Shown piece after piece: positions 1-8,522 of a stretch of DNA of 22,084 bases (position 1 is the stretch's first letter; each line of letters begins with the position of its first letter). Below the pieces are notes generated by a model. The model worked only from the letters and a program-made list of their open reading frames with translations, was not told the DNA's origin and did not search any database. Origin of the DNA: CAYTSA01 sp964440345 (lineage in GTDB: Bacteria > Desulfobacterota > Desulfovibrionia > Desulfovibrionales > Desulfovibrionaceae); NCBI GenBank assembly GCA_964440345.1, contig CAYTSA010000065.1, positions 1-22,084 of the forward strand, read 5' to 3'. Position numbers and translations under genes: made by a program.

Positions 1-179
1 TTCAGAAAGTTCCACAGAACATCGAATGCGCAAGATCAGCGGTCTCGCTATGCAAAATGAACCGCCTGCATGTGTTATCCTTATACCTCATGGGCTGAGG
101 TAGAGCAAGAAAAGCAGAGCGCAGCAGGCTTATTTCCACGGGGCAACGGATTCATCCCCGCACTGGCGGACACTCCTGA
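1..179. other. Left edge, no supported gene
   Basis: I find no open frame with a convincing ribosome-binding site here, and no terminator-like hairpin with a T-run behind the acetyltransferase that ends at 180. All three plus-strand frames stay open for the first 50 to 110 bases, so the tail of a gene entering from the left cannot be excluded, but none of the short peptides is recognisable. Confidence 0.4.
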
Positions 180-731
180 TTATCCCGCCGCCAGGAGCTT
201 CTCCACGTGCGGGCTGCACAGCAACGCAGCGTTGGCCTGTATCTTTTCGTCCGGCCAGTCCCACCAGGCAAGAGCGAGCAAGCGCTGCACAACATCTTCG
301 CCAAAGCGCGTCTTCACCACCCGGGCCGGGTTGCCCGCCACAACAGCGTAGGGGGGCACGTCTTTGGTCACTACCGCGCGGGCCGCGACCACAGCCCCGT
401 GTCCCACGGCGACGCCGCCTAGCAGCACCGACTCGTGCCCCAGCCATACGTCGCTGCCTACGACCAGGTCTCCCTTGGCGTAGGGATGCCCGTGAACGCG
501 GGAGGCTGCGGGAAATGCGTCTGGAAAAGCATTGAAGGGATAGGTGGACGCCCATCCTGTGTTGTGCCCGACCATGAGCGCTGTAACGCCTTCCGCCAGG
601 GAGCAGAAGCGGCCGATGACGATGCGGCCCAGGCTGCCCTCCACCTGAAGTTTGCCGTAAGTGTAGTCGCCTATGTCGTAGCGCTCGCCCTGCAGCGTTT
701 CTTTGGTCCAGACGAAATGTTTTTTGGGCAT
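180..731 (-). CDS. CatB/VatD-type hexapeptide O-acetyltransferase
   Basis: This 183-residue protein belongs to the left-handed beta-helix (hexapeptide repeat) acyltransferases related to xenobiotic acetyltransferases CatB and VatD, and to many sugar O-acetyltransferases of surface-glycan clusters. Visible are the IGDYTYG start of the helix, a GHNTGW segment (His56) where the family carries its catalytic histidine, and the C-terminal run VVGSDVWLG ... VVAGNPARVV typical of the last coils and acetyl-CoA site. I chose the ATG at 731 because an AAGGG sequence lies 9 nt upstream; a TTG 24 nt further up would add eight residues. It lies 74 bp downstream of a glycosyltransferase on the same strand and next to a large glycan operon. 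I therefore infer that it acetylates a sugar of that glycan rather than an antibiotic. Family call firm, substrate unknown. Confidence 0.85.
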   Translation of the reverse strand: MPKKHFVWTKETLQGERYDIGDYTYGKLQVEGSLGRIVIGRFCSLAEGVTALMVGHNTGWASTYPFNAFPDAFPAASRVHGHPYAKGDLVVGSDVWLGHESVLLGGVAVGHGAVVAARAVVTKDVPPYAVVAGNPARVVKTRFGEDVVQRLLALAWWDWPDEKIQANAALLCSPHVEKLLAAG

Positions 732-805
732 GTGGCTTTTCCCTTGGCTCCGCAACGGGTTGAGCTAGCAAAATACACCGCGCGATTCCTGCTTTCGCGG
801 GAATG

Positions 806-1774
806 TTACGGCAGCTGCAGCAGCCGCGGCCAGCCAGTTGCGTGAAACAGACGGTTCCGCCGCCGGTAAGCCGAGTCGCGGCGAAATTCCCTTTCCAGCA
901 GAATGCGGCGCAGCATCAGCTCGGCTGTGCGTTCTATGGGGTACGCCAGAGCTGTGCGACGGCCCTGCTCGCCCAGCCTGAGCAGCTCGTCCGGCGCATT
1001 GAGCAGCCGGGCTGCGGCCGCTTCCATATCTTCGTAGCGGGCCTCTGCGTAGTCTGCGCCCGGCCTAAAGGGCCAGGAATCCGTCACCGGCTCGGAAAGC
1101 ATGGGCAAGCCGTTGCACAAATACTCGAAAAAGCGCGGCGACTCAAACGTATAAGCGTGGTCGTAATGTATGTTCAGACCCAGCCGGCAGGAAAGGATGG
1201 GAGCCGCTTTTTTGTGCTTCCACAAACCTGAATATTCAGGATAGACCGTGAACCGCTTCTCCAGGCGCTCCAGCAGTTTTTTCCGTCGACCGTCCACGCC
1301 CACGGGATCGCCCAAGAAGAGGATGTCGTATTCCGGCCCGGGCCTGGCCGCTTCTTCCTCCAGAAAGCGGATGGCCGGAAACCAGCCATAGGGAACGTGG
1401 ACAATATTCGGCCGTGTGGCCGCCAGAGCCCTGTGCGTGGCCGGGTGCCAGTCAAAGATGAGGTCATAGTCCTTGTAAAACCGGGCGAACACCTTGAAGC
1501 GCTGCTTGCCGAAGGCCATGGCCCCGGCCTCCCGGGTGGGCAGCTGCTCGGTCTGCACTGCAGCATATATGGTTTTGCCGTGGCCGCGCAGCCGGCGCGA
1601 GGAGTACAAATGCGCGCCAACGACCACCACCGCGTCCGGCCCAGGCGCCGGCTCCTCCACTGCGGCGGCGCTGCAGCCGAGTCCTGCCAGCGCGTGCGCC
1701 AGCGCATCCCGGTATTCAACAAAATACCGCGATTTGGCTGCAACTGTAACAGAAAAGTTTTGTTTAAGCGCCAT
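806..1774 (-). CDS. CgeB-like glycosyltransferase
   Basis: A 322-residue cytoplasmic protein resembling the CgeB/YkvP group of GT-B glycosyltransferases (GT1/GT4-like C-terminal domain). The N-terminal half is a loose Rossmann-like domain (VVVVGAHLY, LIFDWHP). The second half has the strand YDILFLGDP and the nucleotide-sugar-site signature RFFEYLCNGLPMLSEP, followed by a typical terminal helix (EDMEAAAARLL). I placed the start at the ATG at 1774, with AGGGG 10 nt upstream. Longer starts at 1822 (ATG) or 1834 (GTG) would overlap the divergent radical SAM gene and lack a good ribosome-binding site. It probably forms an operon with the acetyltransferase downstream. Donor and acceptor cannot be read from the sequence. 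Confidence 0.8.
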   Translation of the reverse strand: MALKQNFSVTVAAKSRYFVEYRDALAHALAGLGCSAAAVEEPAPGPDAVVVVGAHLYSSRRLRGHGKTIYAAVQTEQLPTREAGAMAFGKQRFKVFARFYKDYDLIFDWHPATHRALAATRPNIVHVPYGWFPAIRFLEEEAARPGPEYDILFLGDPVGVDGRRKKLLERLEKRFTVYPEYSGLWKHKKAAPILSCRLGLNIHYDHAYTFESPRFFEYLCNGLPMLSEPVTDSWPFRPGADYAEARYEDMEAAAARLLNAPDELLRLGEQGRRTALAYPIERTAELMLRRILLEREFRRDSAYRRRNRLFHATGWPRLLQLP

Positions 1775-1820
1775 CCTCTTCTTGCCCCTGAGCTTTGCTT
1801 TGCCTACTATATGCCTTGCC

Positions 1821-2939
1821 ATGAAAGAACACACAAATCACCTGATGTGGAACATGACTCGGAAATGCAATTTCCGCTGTTCCTACTGCTATTTTGAGGC
1901 GGACACCGAGCCCATATCCAACCCTTTGCAGGCGGCTGACATCCTGCACATGCTGGCCCCGACCGGCAGGCAGTGGACCGTGGGCATGACCGGGGGCGAG
2001 CCGTTTCTGTATCCTGGCTTTGTGGACCTCTGCCGCGAGCTGACACGGGAGCATCGTATTGCCATAGACACCAATTTGTCCATGAGCAACCGGGTGCGAC
2101 ATTTTGCAGCCGACATTGACCCTGCGCGGGTGGAGGATTTGTACATTGCCCTGCACGTGGAAGAACGGGAGCGCCGGGGCGGGGTGGACGCTTTTGTGGA
2201 AAACGTTAATTTGCTGCAAGAAGCTGGCTTCCACCTGACCGTGAATTACGTGCTGCACCCTGACCTGCTTGACCGGTTCATGGAGGACAAGCGGTACTAT
2301 GCTTCCCGGGGGGTGGAGCTAACGCCCCGGCCTTTCAAAGGCGTGCACGAAGGCAAAACGTATCCTTACAGCTATTCGGAGAATATCCGGCGGCTGTTCG
2401 CCAAACGGCCAAACTCCGGCAAGAAGATGGTGCACAATTTTTACGGCATACCTTGCGAAGCCGGCAGCCGGCTGTTGCGGCTGGAACCAGACGGCACAGT
2501 CATGCGCTGCTCTGGCGACCGGACCATTCTTGGCCACGCCAAGCGGGCAGTAAAAATATATGATGAACCCAAAGCGTGCAAAGTGCGGCGCTGCCCCTGT
2601 TTCGGTCCTGATTTCGTCCTTCCTGACGTAGCGCAAAAGCTGTTTTTGGAGGGCCTGCAGCTATACAATGTGGGAAAAGCAGACGAGGCGTACAAAGCCT
2701 TTGCCCGGGCTTGCAAAATTGACGCCAGCCATTCCTCCTCGCGCAACAACATGGCTGTGCTGGACGCCGCCGCAGACCGCATGGAGCCAGCGGTGAAGAA
2801 CTTGGCCATGGCTCTGGGGGCGCATCCCCGCAACACCTTGTACAAGGATAATCTGAAAGCAGCTCATGCCGGCGGTAAACAGCTGCAGCTGTCTGTGGAT
2901 GTAAACCCGTCAAACATGAGCAGTGACCTGTTCCAGTAG
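1821..2939 (+). CDS. Radical SAM protein with SPASM/twitch-like Cys region and TPR tail
   Basis: A 372-residue radical SAM enzyme. The [4Fe-4S]-binding CxxxCxxC motif is C16-x3-C20-x2-C23 within RKCNFRCSYCYF, and the SAM-contact GGEP motif is at 58-61. A second Cys cluster (IPCEAGSR, MRCSGD, ACKVRRCPCFGPD, about residues 215-265) looks like a SPASM/twitch auxiliary-cluster domain. From about residue 271 there is a TPR-like helical tail (LFLEGLQLYNVGKADEAYKAF and a following repeat). The ATG at 1821 fits the domain start although the ribosome-binding site is weak; the frame is open far upstream through the opposite-strand gene, which is a shadow. Such enzymes modify peptides, proteins or sugars. 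Its position between two glycosyltransferase units suggests a role in glycan or glycoprotein modification, which is inference. Confidence 0.88.
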   Translation: MKEHTNHLMWNMTRKCNFRCSYCYFEADTEPISNPLQAADILHMLAPTGRQWTVGMTGGEPFLYPGFVDLCRELTREHRIAIDTNLSMSNRVRHFAADIDPARVEDLYIALHVEERERRGGVDAFVENVNLLQEAGFHLTVNYVLHPDLLDRFMEDKRYYASRGVELTPRPFKGVHEGKTYPYSYSENIRRLFAKRPNSGKKMVHNFYGIPCEAGSRLLRLEPDGTVMRCSGDRTILGHAKRAVKIYDEPKACKVRRCPCFGPDFVLPDVAQKLFLEGLQLYNVGKADEAYKAFARACKIDASHSSSRNNMAVLDAAADRMEPAVKNLAMALGAHPRNTLYKDNLKAAHAGGKQLQLSVDVNPSNMSSDLFQ

Positions 2940-3176
2940 CGAACCAGCCGCTCCTGCCAAGCTGCAGCATCCACGCTCCCCCACAAAAAACTCGTTGTGT
3001 ATTGTGCGTGTACTGCCTGAGCTTACTCCTCCCTGACCTGTAGCCAGGTTGCCTGGCCTGCGCCGCCAGGCGGTGGATTCTGGAGCATGATATGAGGTGG
3101 ACACATGGCCGGTTTTCAGGCTAAGTTATCAGTGTTTTGTGTCCATTAACCGGACCCGGGAGCCGCGCAGACAGAT
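2940..3176 (+). other. Intergenic region ahead of the glycosyltransferase operon
   Basis: These 237 bases carry no convincing gene. They contain a hairpin with 7-bp arms GCCTGGC (3051-3057) and GCCAGGC (3065-3071) but no T-run, so it is not an obvious terminator. A 14-codon reading frame starting at the ATG at 3104, with GAGGTG just ahead of it, ends 29 nt before the next gene; it could be a leader peptide but is unsupported otherwise. I do not see a clear sigma-70 promoter. Confidence 0.4.
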
Positions 3177-4361
3177 ATGCCAGCAACCTACAACATCCTG
3201 ATGTATTCCCACGATACGTATGGCCTGGGACACATCAGGCGCACCATGGCCATTGCCAACCATTTGCTCAGTGATGCGGTGAATATTCTTATCCTCACCG
3301 GTTCTCCCATTGCAGGCCGCTTCACCTTCCCTGAAGGCGTGGACTTCGTGCGCATCCCCGGCATGATCAAAAAAACTAATTCTGTGTACCTGCCCCACTC
3401 TATCAAGGTGGAGCCGGAGCACGCCCTGAACATCCGCAAGCAGATCATCACCGCCACAGCCAAAACCTTCAAACCGTCCATGTTCATAGTGGACAAGGTG
3501 CCGCTGGGCTTGCGGCGGGAAATCATTCCCACCCTGAAATGGTTCCGCAAGAGCATGCCGGATTCTCGGGTTGTTCTCGGTTTGCGGGACATCATCGACG
3601 ACGGCGAATCCACCCGCAAGGACTGGAAGAAAAAAAACGTCTACGACGTGCTGGATAAATATTACACGGAAATTTGGGTGTACGGGAACCAGTCCTTTTA
3701 CGACCCGGTGACGGAGTACGCCATTCCCCCAGACGTGGCCAGGAAGATTTGCTTTACCGGCTACATTCCCCGCCACGTGCCCAAAAAGGAACATCTGGCC
3801 CAAGTACGCCGGGAGCAGCGGCTGGCCAACCGGGACAAGCTGGTGGTGGTCACCACGGGCGGCGGCGGAGACGGCTACCCCGTGCTGGACAACTACATGA
3901 GCATGCTGGAGCAGCAGGACGAGCCGCTCTTCAAGACCGTGATGGTGGGCGGACCCTTTTTGCCGCGAGACAAGTCCCAGGCCTTGTGCGATCGGGCCAA
4001 AAGGCTGAAAATTCGCTACTATTCTTTTTTCAAGTCCATGGAAAAACTGCTGGCCGCAGCAGACGTGGTGGTCTCTATGGGGGGCTACAATACAGTATGC
4101 GAGATACTCTCGCTCAAGAAAGTCTCCCTGCTGATTCCCCGGTCCAGCCCCAGGCTTGAGCAGCACATCCGCGCCCAAGTGTTCAAAGAGCGGGACCTGC
4201 TTGACTACATCCCCTGGGACGAGCTGTCGCCGGAGCTGCTGTACGAAAAGATTCTTGCCTTATTGGAAAACCCAGCCCCCTACCGCCAGGCCATTGAGCA
4301 GTTCACCATGCCCGGCCTGGAGATCATGCGGGCTCGACTCAATGAATTTTGCGAACTGTAG
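3177..4361 (+). CDS. MurG-like (GT28-type) predicted glycosyltransferase
   Basis: A 394-residue GT-B glycosyltransferase of the 'predicted glycosyltransferase' group related to MurG/GT28. The N-terminus has the glycine-rich acceptor-domain loop YGLGHIRRTMAIA (G16-x-G18-H19). The C-terminal nucleotide-sugar domain has VVTTGGGGDG near residue 228 and SMGGYNTVCEIL near 300, followed by PRSSPRLEQHIRA, the usual Pro/Glu-Gln site. No membrane segment is apparent, so it is probably cytosolic or peripheral. It opens a run of six genes on the same strand, with only 9 bp to the next. The ATG at 3177 has only a distant GGGAG upstream; the next in-frame ATG at 3201 would remove the conserved first strand. 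Substrate unknown. Confidence 0.85.
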   Translation: MPATYNILMYSHDTYGLGHIRRTMAIANHLLSDAVNILILTGSPIAGRFTFPEGVDFVRIPGMIKKTNSVYLPHSIKVEPEHALNIRKQIITATAKTFKPSMFIVDKVPLGLRREIIPTLKWFRKSMPDSRVVLGLRDIIDDGESTRKDWKKKNVYDVLDKYYTEIWVYGNQSFYDPVTEYAIPPDVARKICFTGYIPRHVPKKEHLAQVRREQRLANRDKLVVVTTGGGGDGYPVLDNYMSMLEQQDEPLFKTVMVGGPFLPRDKSQALCDRAKRLKIRYYSFFKSMEKLLAAADVVVSMGGYNTVCEILSLKKVSLLIPRSSPRLEQHIRAQVFKERDLLDYIPWDELSPELLYEKILALLENPAPYRQAIEQFTMPGLEIMRARLNEFCEL

Positions 4362-4370
4362 CGCCCGCCC

Positions 4371-5657
4371 ATGAAACGGTCATCCCCCCCGCCGGCCCTG
4401 GGCATGGTGCTCAAAGGCTATCCGCGCATCTCCGAGACGTTTATTTCCAATGAAATTCTCCTGTTGGAAGAGCTGGGCTATTCCATACACATCTTTTCCA
4501 TGCGCAAGCCGAGGGAAAGCTTTGCCCATGGTTCTGTCTTGCGCATTAAGGCCCGGGTCACGTATCTGCCGTCCACGCTGTTTACATCACTGCACCGTTT
4601 GCTCTGGCCAAATGCAGCCGTGGCCTTCCGCCGGCCCCGCGAATACGGCCGGGCGCTGGCTCTGGCCTGGCGGAGGTTCAAGCGCAACCGGAAAATAGCC
4701 ACCCTCAAGCACGTCTTCCAGGCCGGCTACCTGGTCCACCGCTGCCTGCATGGCCCAGACGCGCCATGCCCGGAGCGGTTTCACGCCCATTTCGCCCATT
4801 CTCCAGCCTCGGTGGCCATGTTCGCCGCCATCCTGGCCCGGGGCAGATTCAGCTTTACCGCCCACGCCAAGGATATTTACACCCAGCACCAGGAGCAACT
4901 GCGCGAAAAAATGGCCGCCGCAGATTTCGTAGTCACCTGCACGGAGTACAACCGGCGCTACCTGCAGTCCCTGGCGGCCAACGGAACTGACGTCAGCCGG
5001 GTGTATCACGGCATAAACGTCAAGCTTTTCGACGGCGAAGGGGAGCCGCGGCCCGCCGCGCCTCCCTACGCCATACTCACAGTGGCCCGCTTTGTAGAAA
5101 AAAAGGGGCTGGACGTGGTGCTCCGGGCTTTGGCCATTTTGCGGGACCAGGGGCTGGATTTTCGCTACGTTCTCGTCGGCGGCGGCGAGGAAGAGCCGCA
5201 GCTGCGCAGGCAGGCCAAAGAGCTGGGTTTAACCCTTCGCGTTGATTTTGCCGGGTCAATGAATCACGAGAGAGTGCTGGACCACTACCGGTCTGCAGAT
5301 GTATTCGTTCTGGGCTGCCGCATTGCCTCCACCAACGACCGTGACGGCATTCCCAACGTCATAGCCGAAGCCATGGCCATGAGCGTTCCTGTGGCCGCCA
5401 CGGATGTTTCCGGCATTCCGGAACTGGTGGAGCACGAAGAAACCGGCCTGCTCTGCCCGCCCGAGGACCCGGCCGCCCTGGCCGCCAGCATGCGCCGGCT
5501 GCTGGAGGACCAGGATCTGCGCCGCAGAATCATCCCGGCGGCTTTGAAAAAAGTACGCAAGGATTTCTACAACCAGGACCACATCTTGCGCCTGGCCCGC
5601 ATCTACGCCAACCACGGCCTGGGACCATATCCCGGCCATTCGCCCGGCGCGCCATGA
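4371..5657 (+). CDS. GT4 family glycosyltransferase (WcaL-like)
   Basis: A 428-residue retaining glycosyltransferase of family GT4. The N-terminal domain opens with VLKGYPRISETFISNEI, the pattern seen in colanic-acid WcaL-like enzymes. Further on are FHAHFAHSPASVAMFAA and FTAHAKDIY (acceptor side). The C-terminal domain begins with ILTVARFVEKKGLDVVLRAL and includes the donor-site E/D-x7-E-type segment DGIPNVIAEAMAMSVPVAATD (about residues 325-345), then GIPELVEHEETGLL. It starts 9 bp after the preceding gene and its last codons overlap the next gene by 4 bp (ATGA), which indicates translational coupling. It likely adds one sugar to a growing lipid-linked or secreted glycan; the sugar cannot be inferred. 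Confidence 0.9.
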   Translation: MKRSSPPPALGMVLKGYPRISETFISNEILLLEELGYSIHIFSMRKPRESFAHGSVLRIKARVTYLPSTLFTSLHRLLWPNAAVAFRRPREYGRALALAWRRFKRNRKIATLKHVFQAGYLVHRCLHGPDAPCPERFHAHFAHSPASVAMFAAILARGRFSFTAHAKDIYTQHQEQLREKMAAADFVVTCTEYNRRYLQSLAANGTDVSRVYHGINVKLFDGEGEPRPAAPPYAILTVARFVEKKGLDVVLRALAILRDQGLDFRYVLVGGGEEEPQLRRQAKELGLTLRVDFAGSMNHERVLDHYRSADVFVLGCRIASTNDRDGIPNVIAEAMAMSVPVAATDVSGIPELVEHEETGLLCPPEDPAALAASMRRLLEDQDLRRRIIPAALKKVRKDFYNQDHILRLARIYANHGLGPYPGHSPGAP

Positions 5658-6775
5658 ACCTGGCCCTGTACGCGCCTTTCAAGCCGCTGGACCACCCCCG
5701 GCTCTCCGGCGATGTGGCCATTCCCCGCGATTTGAAAGAGTTTTTGGAAAAGCGCGGACACACCGTCCAAACGCCGTCCCGGCTCTCCAGCGAATGGATA
5801 TGGCGGTCTCGCCTGAAGCAAGCCTGGCTGCCCGCAGCCCGTCGCCTGGCCGCCCGCCGGGCCCGCAACGCGGACGCCTGGCTGACCTATCACAGCTACT
5901 ACCGTTCTCCGGACGTGCTCGGCCCGTGGTGCGCCCGGCGGCTGCGCCTACCGTATGTAATCTGGGCCGGCTCTTACGCCACCAAGCGGCAACGGGACCC
6001 GGACACCCGACCGGGCTTTGATTTGAATCTTGCTGCGCTGCAAGCCGCGGACTTGCACATTGCCAACAAGCAGTCTGACAGGGACAACCTGTTGCGTCTG
6101 GTACCCCAGGAAAAGGTGTCGTACATCCCTCTGGGCGTGCGCACAGAGCGCTACTCCCCTGATCCGGCTGCACGAAAGGCTCGGCGCTCGGAATGGAATT
6201 TTGCTGACGGCGCGCCGGTTGCAGTCTGTGCGGCCATGCTCCGGCCCGGGGTCAAGGTGCAGGGCGTAGAGTGGACCATCCGCGGCTGCGCCGAAGCCGC
6301 GAAACAAGGAGCGCCGGTAAACCTGGTCCTGGCTGGCGACGGGTCCGCCCGAGACTTGCTGGAGGGGCTGGCCCGCGAGCTGCTGGCTGAGAGAGTCCGG
6401 TTTCTGGGCTTTGTGCCGCCTGCGGACATGCCGGCCGTGTACGCGGCGGGCGATTTTCTGGTGTTTCCTGGCATCCGCGAGGGGCTGGGCCTGGCCTATC
6501 TGGAGGCCCAGTGCGCTGGCCTGCCCTGCGTGGCCTTTGACCACGACGGCGCGCCGGAAGTTATCCGGGACGGCGAAACAGGCTTTGTGACCCCATCGTT
6601 TGACATGGACAGCTTTGCCGCGGCCGTCGCCCGGCTGGCCGCAGACGCCGAGCTGCGCGCCGCCATGGGCCAGGCTGCCCGGGAACACGTGCTGGCCCGG
6701 CACGACTTGCAGAAAAACTACACGGCCATGGAAAACGCCATTGCAGAGTGCGCGGCCCTGTGGAGGACGGCGTGA
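5654..6775 (+). CDS. GT4 family glycosyltransferase
   Basis: A 373-residue GT4 glycosyltransferase. The N-terminal domain (NLALYAPFKPLDHPRLSGD) differs from its neighbour. The C-terminal half has the family features: a PLGVRTERYSPD linker, LVLAGDGSARDLLEGLA, VRFLGFVPPADMPAVYAAGDFLVFP and the donor-binding segment EGLGLAYLEAQCAGLPCVAFD (about residues 276-297) followed by GAPEVIRDGETGFV. The start ATG overlaps the stop of the upstream gene (ATGA), and its own stop overlaps the GTG start of the phosphatase, so expression is coupled on both sides. It should act in the same glycan pathway as the adjoining transferases. Confidence 0.9.
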   Translation: MNLALYAPFKPLDHPRLSGDVAIPRDLKEFLEKRGHTVQTPSRLSSEWIWRSRLKQAWLPAARRLAARRARNADAWLTYHSYYRSPDVLGPWCARRLRLPYVIWAGSYATKRQRDPDTRPGFDLNLAALQAADLHIANKQSDRDNLLRLVPQEKVSYIPLGVRTERYSPDPAARKARRSEWNFADGAPVAVCAAMLRPGVKVQGVEWTIRGCAEAAKQGAPVNLVLAGDGSARDLLEGLARELLAERVRFLGFVPPADMPAVYAAGDFLVFPGIREGLGLAYLEAQCAGLPCVAFDHDGAPEVIRDGETGFVTPSFDMDSFAAAVARLAADAELRAAMGQAAREHVLARHDLQKNYTAMENAIAECAALWRTA

Positions 6776-7359
6776 CCCGTTACGCCCTTATGCGCCACGG
6801 TTTGACCGAATGGAACCTGGACAAACGCATCCAGGGCCAGACGGACACCCACCTGACGCCGCAAGGAGATGCCCAGGCCCGCGCCTGGGCCGAGTCCTTG
6901 CGAAGCCGCGAGTTCGACATGATACTCTGCAGTGATCTGGTCCGGGCCAGACGCACCGCGGAGATAGCGGCGCGTTTCCTGAAAGGGCGCCCCCTGCCGG
7001 ACAAGCGGTTGCGGGAACAGGACTGGGGCCAGTGGACGGGCCGCACCGTGGCTGAGCTGCGTAAGGCTTTTCCCGGCCAGGTGGAAGCGCAGGAAACCCG
7101 GGGCTGGGACTTCAAGCCGCCGGGCGGCGAGAGCCGGCGCAAGGTGCTCCACAGGGCCAAGGCCGTGCTGGCCGCCCAGTGGCCGGACGCGGAGAACGTG
7201 CTGGTGGTCACCCACAATGGCGTGCTCAAGTGTTTGCTCACTCATGCGACAGGCGGTGTTTTTGGCTTGGACGAGCCCGATCCGGCGTCAGGCTACAAGC
7301 TGCACTGGATCGCCTTGGAAGACGGCGTGATCCGCTACTTGCACAGCGAGGAGTTGTGA
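6772..7359 (+). CDS. Histidine phosphatase (phosphoglycerate mutase-like)
   Basis: A 195-residue member of the histidine phosphatase superfamily (PhoE/CobC/GpmB-like). The phosphorylated histidine sits in the RHG motif (R8-H9-G10) of ALMRHGLTEWN; the second catalytic histidine is H148 in VVTHNGV; the expected acidic segment REQDWGQWTG lies between. I use the GTG at 6772 because GGAGG is 5 nt upstream and it makes the GTGA overlap seen throughout this operon; an upstream GTG at 6748 has no such site. In sugar pathways such enzymes can dephosphorylate sugar phosphates or nucleotide-sugar precursors (compare GmhB/CobC-type steps). Its location inside a glycosyltransferase operon suggests that role, but the substrate is unknown. 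Confidence 0.88.
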   Translation: MTRYALMRHGLTEWNLDKRIQGQTDTHLTPQGDAQARAWAESLRSREFDMILCSDLVRARRTAEIAARFLKGRPLPDKRLREQDWGQWTGRTVAELRKAFPGQVEAQETRGWDFKPPGGESRRKVLHRAKAVLAAQWPDAENVLVVTHNGVLKCLLTHATGGVFGLDEPDPASGYKLHWIALEDGVIRYLHSEEL

Positions 7360-8522
7360 TGCGCTGCGTCTTCTATTGCCAGCACGTGCTCGGCGTGGGG
7401 CACTTGTTCCGCAGCCTGGAGATAGCCCGGGCTCTGGCCCCGCACGAAGTGCATCTGGTCACTGGCGGGCCGGAAGCGCCGGTGCGGCTGCCGGACAACG
7501 TTGTCCATCAGCCCATCCCGGCCCTGCGCATGGATGCGGATTTTTGTCAGCTCTACGCCACCGACCCGGAATGCTGCGTGGCTGACGTGCAGGCCGAGCG
7601 CCTGCGCAAGCTGCTGGACATCATGCGCGCTGTCCGGCCTGCTGTGTTGCTTGTGGAACTTTACCCCTTTGGCCGCAAGCAATTCGGCTGCGAGCTGGCC
7701 CCCCTGCTGGACCACGTGAAGGCCGGGGTGTTTGGCCCCTGCGCCGCGGTCTGCAGCCTGCGGGACATTCTGGTGGAAAAAAAGGACCCGGCCAAATACG
7801 AAAAACGCGTCCTGGACAAACTGAACGGCCGTTTTGACGGCCTGCTGGTCCACGCCGACCCGCGGTTGGTCAGCCTGGACGAGACATTCAGCCGGACGGC
7901 CGAGCTGAAGCCGGAACTGGTCTACACCGGCTATGTGGCCCGCGGCCCGGACCCAGGTGCGCGGGAGCGGGTGCGCGCCGAGCTGGGCCTCCTGGCCAAG
8001 GACAAGCTGATTGTCGCCAGCGCCGGGGGCGGGGCCGTGGGCCAGGACCTGCTGCAATCCGCCGTGGCTGCATCCAATCTGCTGCATGCCTCACAACCGC
8101 ATACTTTGCTGGCCTTTACCGGTCCTTTCACAGAGCAACGGCACTTTGACATGCTGCGCCATTCGGCGGCTGCGCACCAGACCATTGAACGATTCAGCCT
8201 GGATTTTCCCTCTCTGCTGGCCGCGGCGGACCTGTCCGTAAGTTTAGCCGGCTACAACACCACAATGAACCTGCTGGCGTGCCGCACTTTCGGGCTGGTG
8301 AAACCCTTTGACCAGAACCGTGAGCAACGCATGCGCGCTCAGCGGCTGCAGGAACGCGGCCAGCTGCGAATTCTGGAGCAGGACGACCTGAGGCCTGACC
8401 GCCTGGCCGCCCTTATGGCCGGCGGGCTGGGCGTTCTGCCGTCCCCCCACGGTCTGGACCTGGACGGCGCAGCCAACAGCGCCGCATCGCTGTTGCGCTG
8501 GGCCAGGGAGCTGGGAACGTGA
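7359..8522 (+). CDS. Second, divergent MurG-like glycosyltransferase
   Basis: A 387-residue GT-B protein in the same broad family as the first gene of the operon. Shared landmarks are the N-terminal LGVGHLFRSLEIARAL loop (G12-x-G14-H15), the IVASAGGGAVG strand near residue 220, and SLAGYNTTMNLL near 294 followed by FDQNREQRMRAQRL. Where the first paralogue has Glu in the helix after GYNT, this one has Asn-Leu; the Glu at this place contacts the nucleotide ribose in MurG, so donor specificity may differ. The ATG at 7359 shares a base with the phosphatase stop (TGATG) and GAGGAG lies 5 nt upstream. The longer upstream open frame overlaps the phosphatase and is a shadow. Likely cytosolic or membrane-peripheral. 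Confidence 0.82.
   Translation: MRCVFYCQHVLGVGHLFRSLEIARALAPHEVHLVTGGPEAPVRLPDNVVHQPIPALRMDADFCQLYATDPECCVADVQAERLRKLLDIMRAVRPAVLLVELYPFGRKQFGCELAPLLDHVKAGVFGPCAAVCSLRDILVEKKDPAKYEKRVLDKLNGRFDGLLVHADPRLVSLDETFSRTAELKPELVYTGYVARGPDPGARERVRAELGLLAKDKLIVASAGGGAVGQDLLQSAVAASNLLHASQPHTLLAFTGPFTEQRHFDMLRHSAAAHQTIERFSLDFPSLLAAADLSVSLAGYNTTMNLLACRTFGLVKPFDQNREQRMRAQRLQERGQLRILEQDDLRPDRLAALMAGGLGVLPSPHGLDLDGAANSAASLLRWARELGT

Noticed and set aside
806..1834. Longer start of the CgeB-like gene at 1822 or 1834
   Set aside because: It would overlap the divergent radical SAM start, lacks a ribosome-binding site, and the extra residues do not resemble the family N-terminus.
3104..3148. 14-codon frame as a leader peptide of the glycosyltransferase operon
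   Set aside because: No attenuator structure, codon bias or conservation can be shown; kept only as a remark in the intergenic entry.
3129..4178. 349-codon minus-strand frame rich in His, Gly and Val
   Set aside because: Antisense shadow of the first MurG-like gene; the plus-strand protein has clear family motifs.
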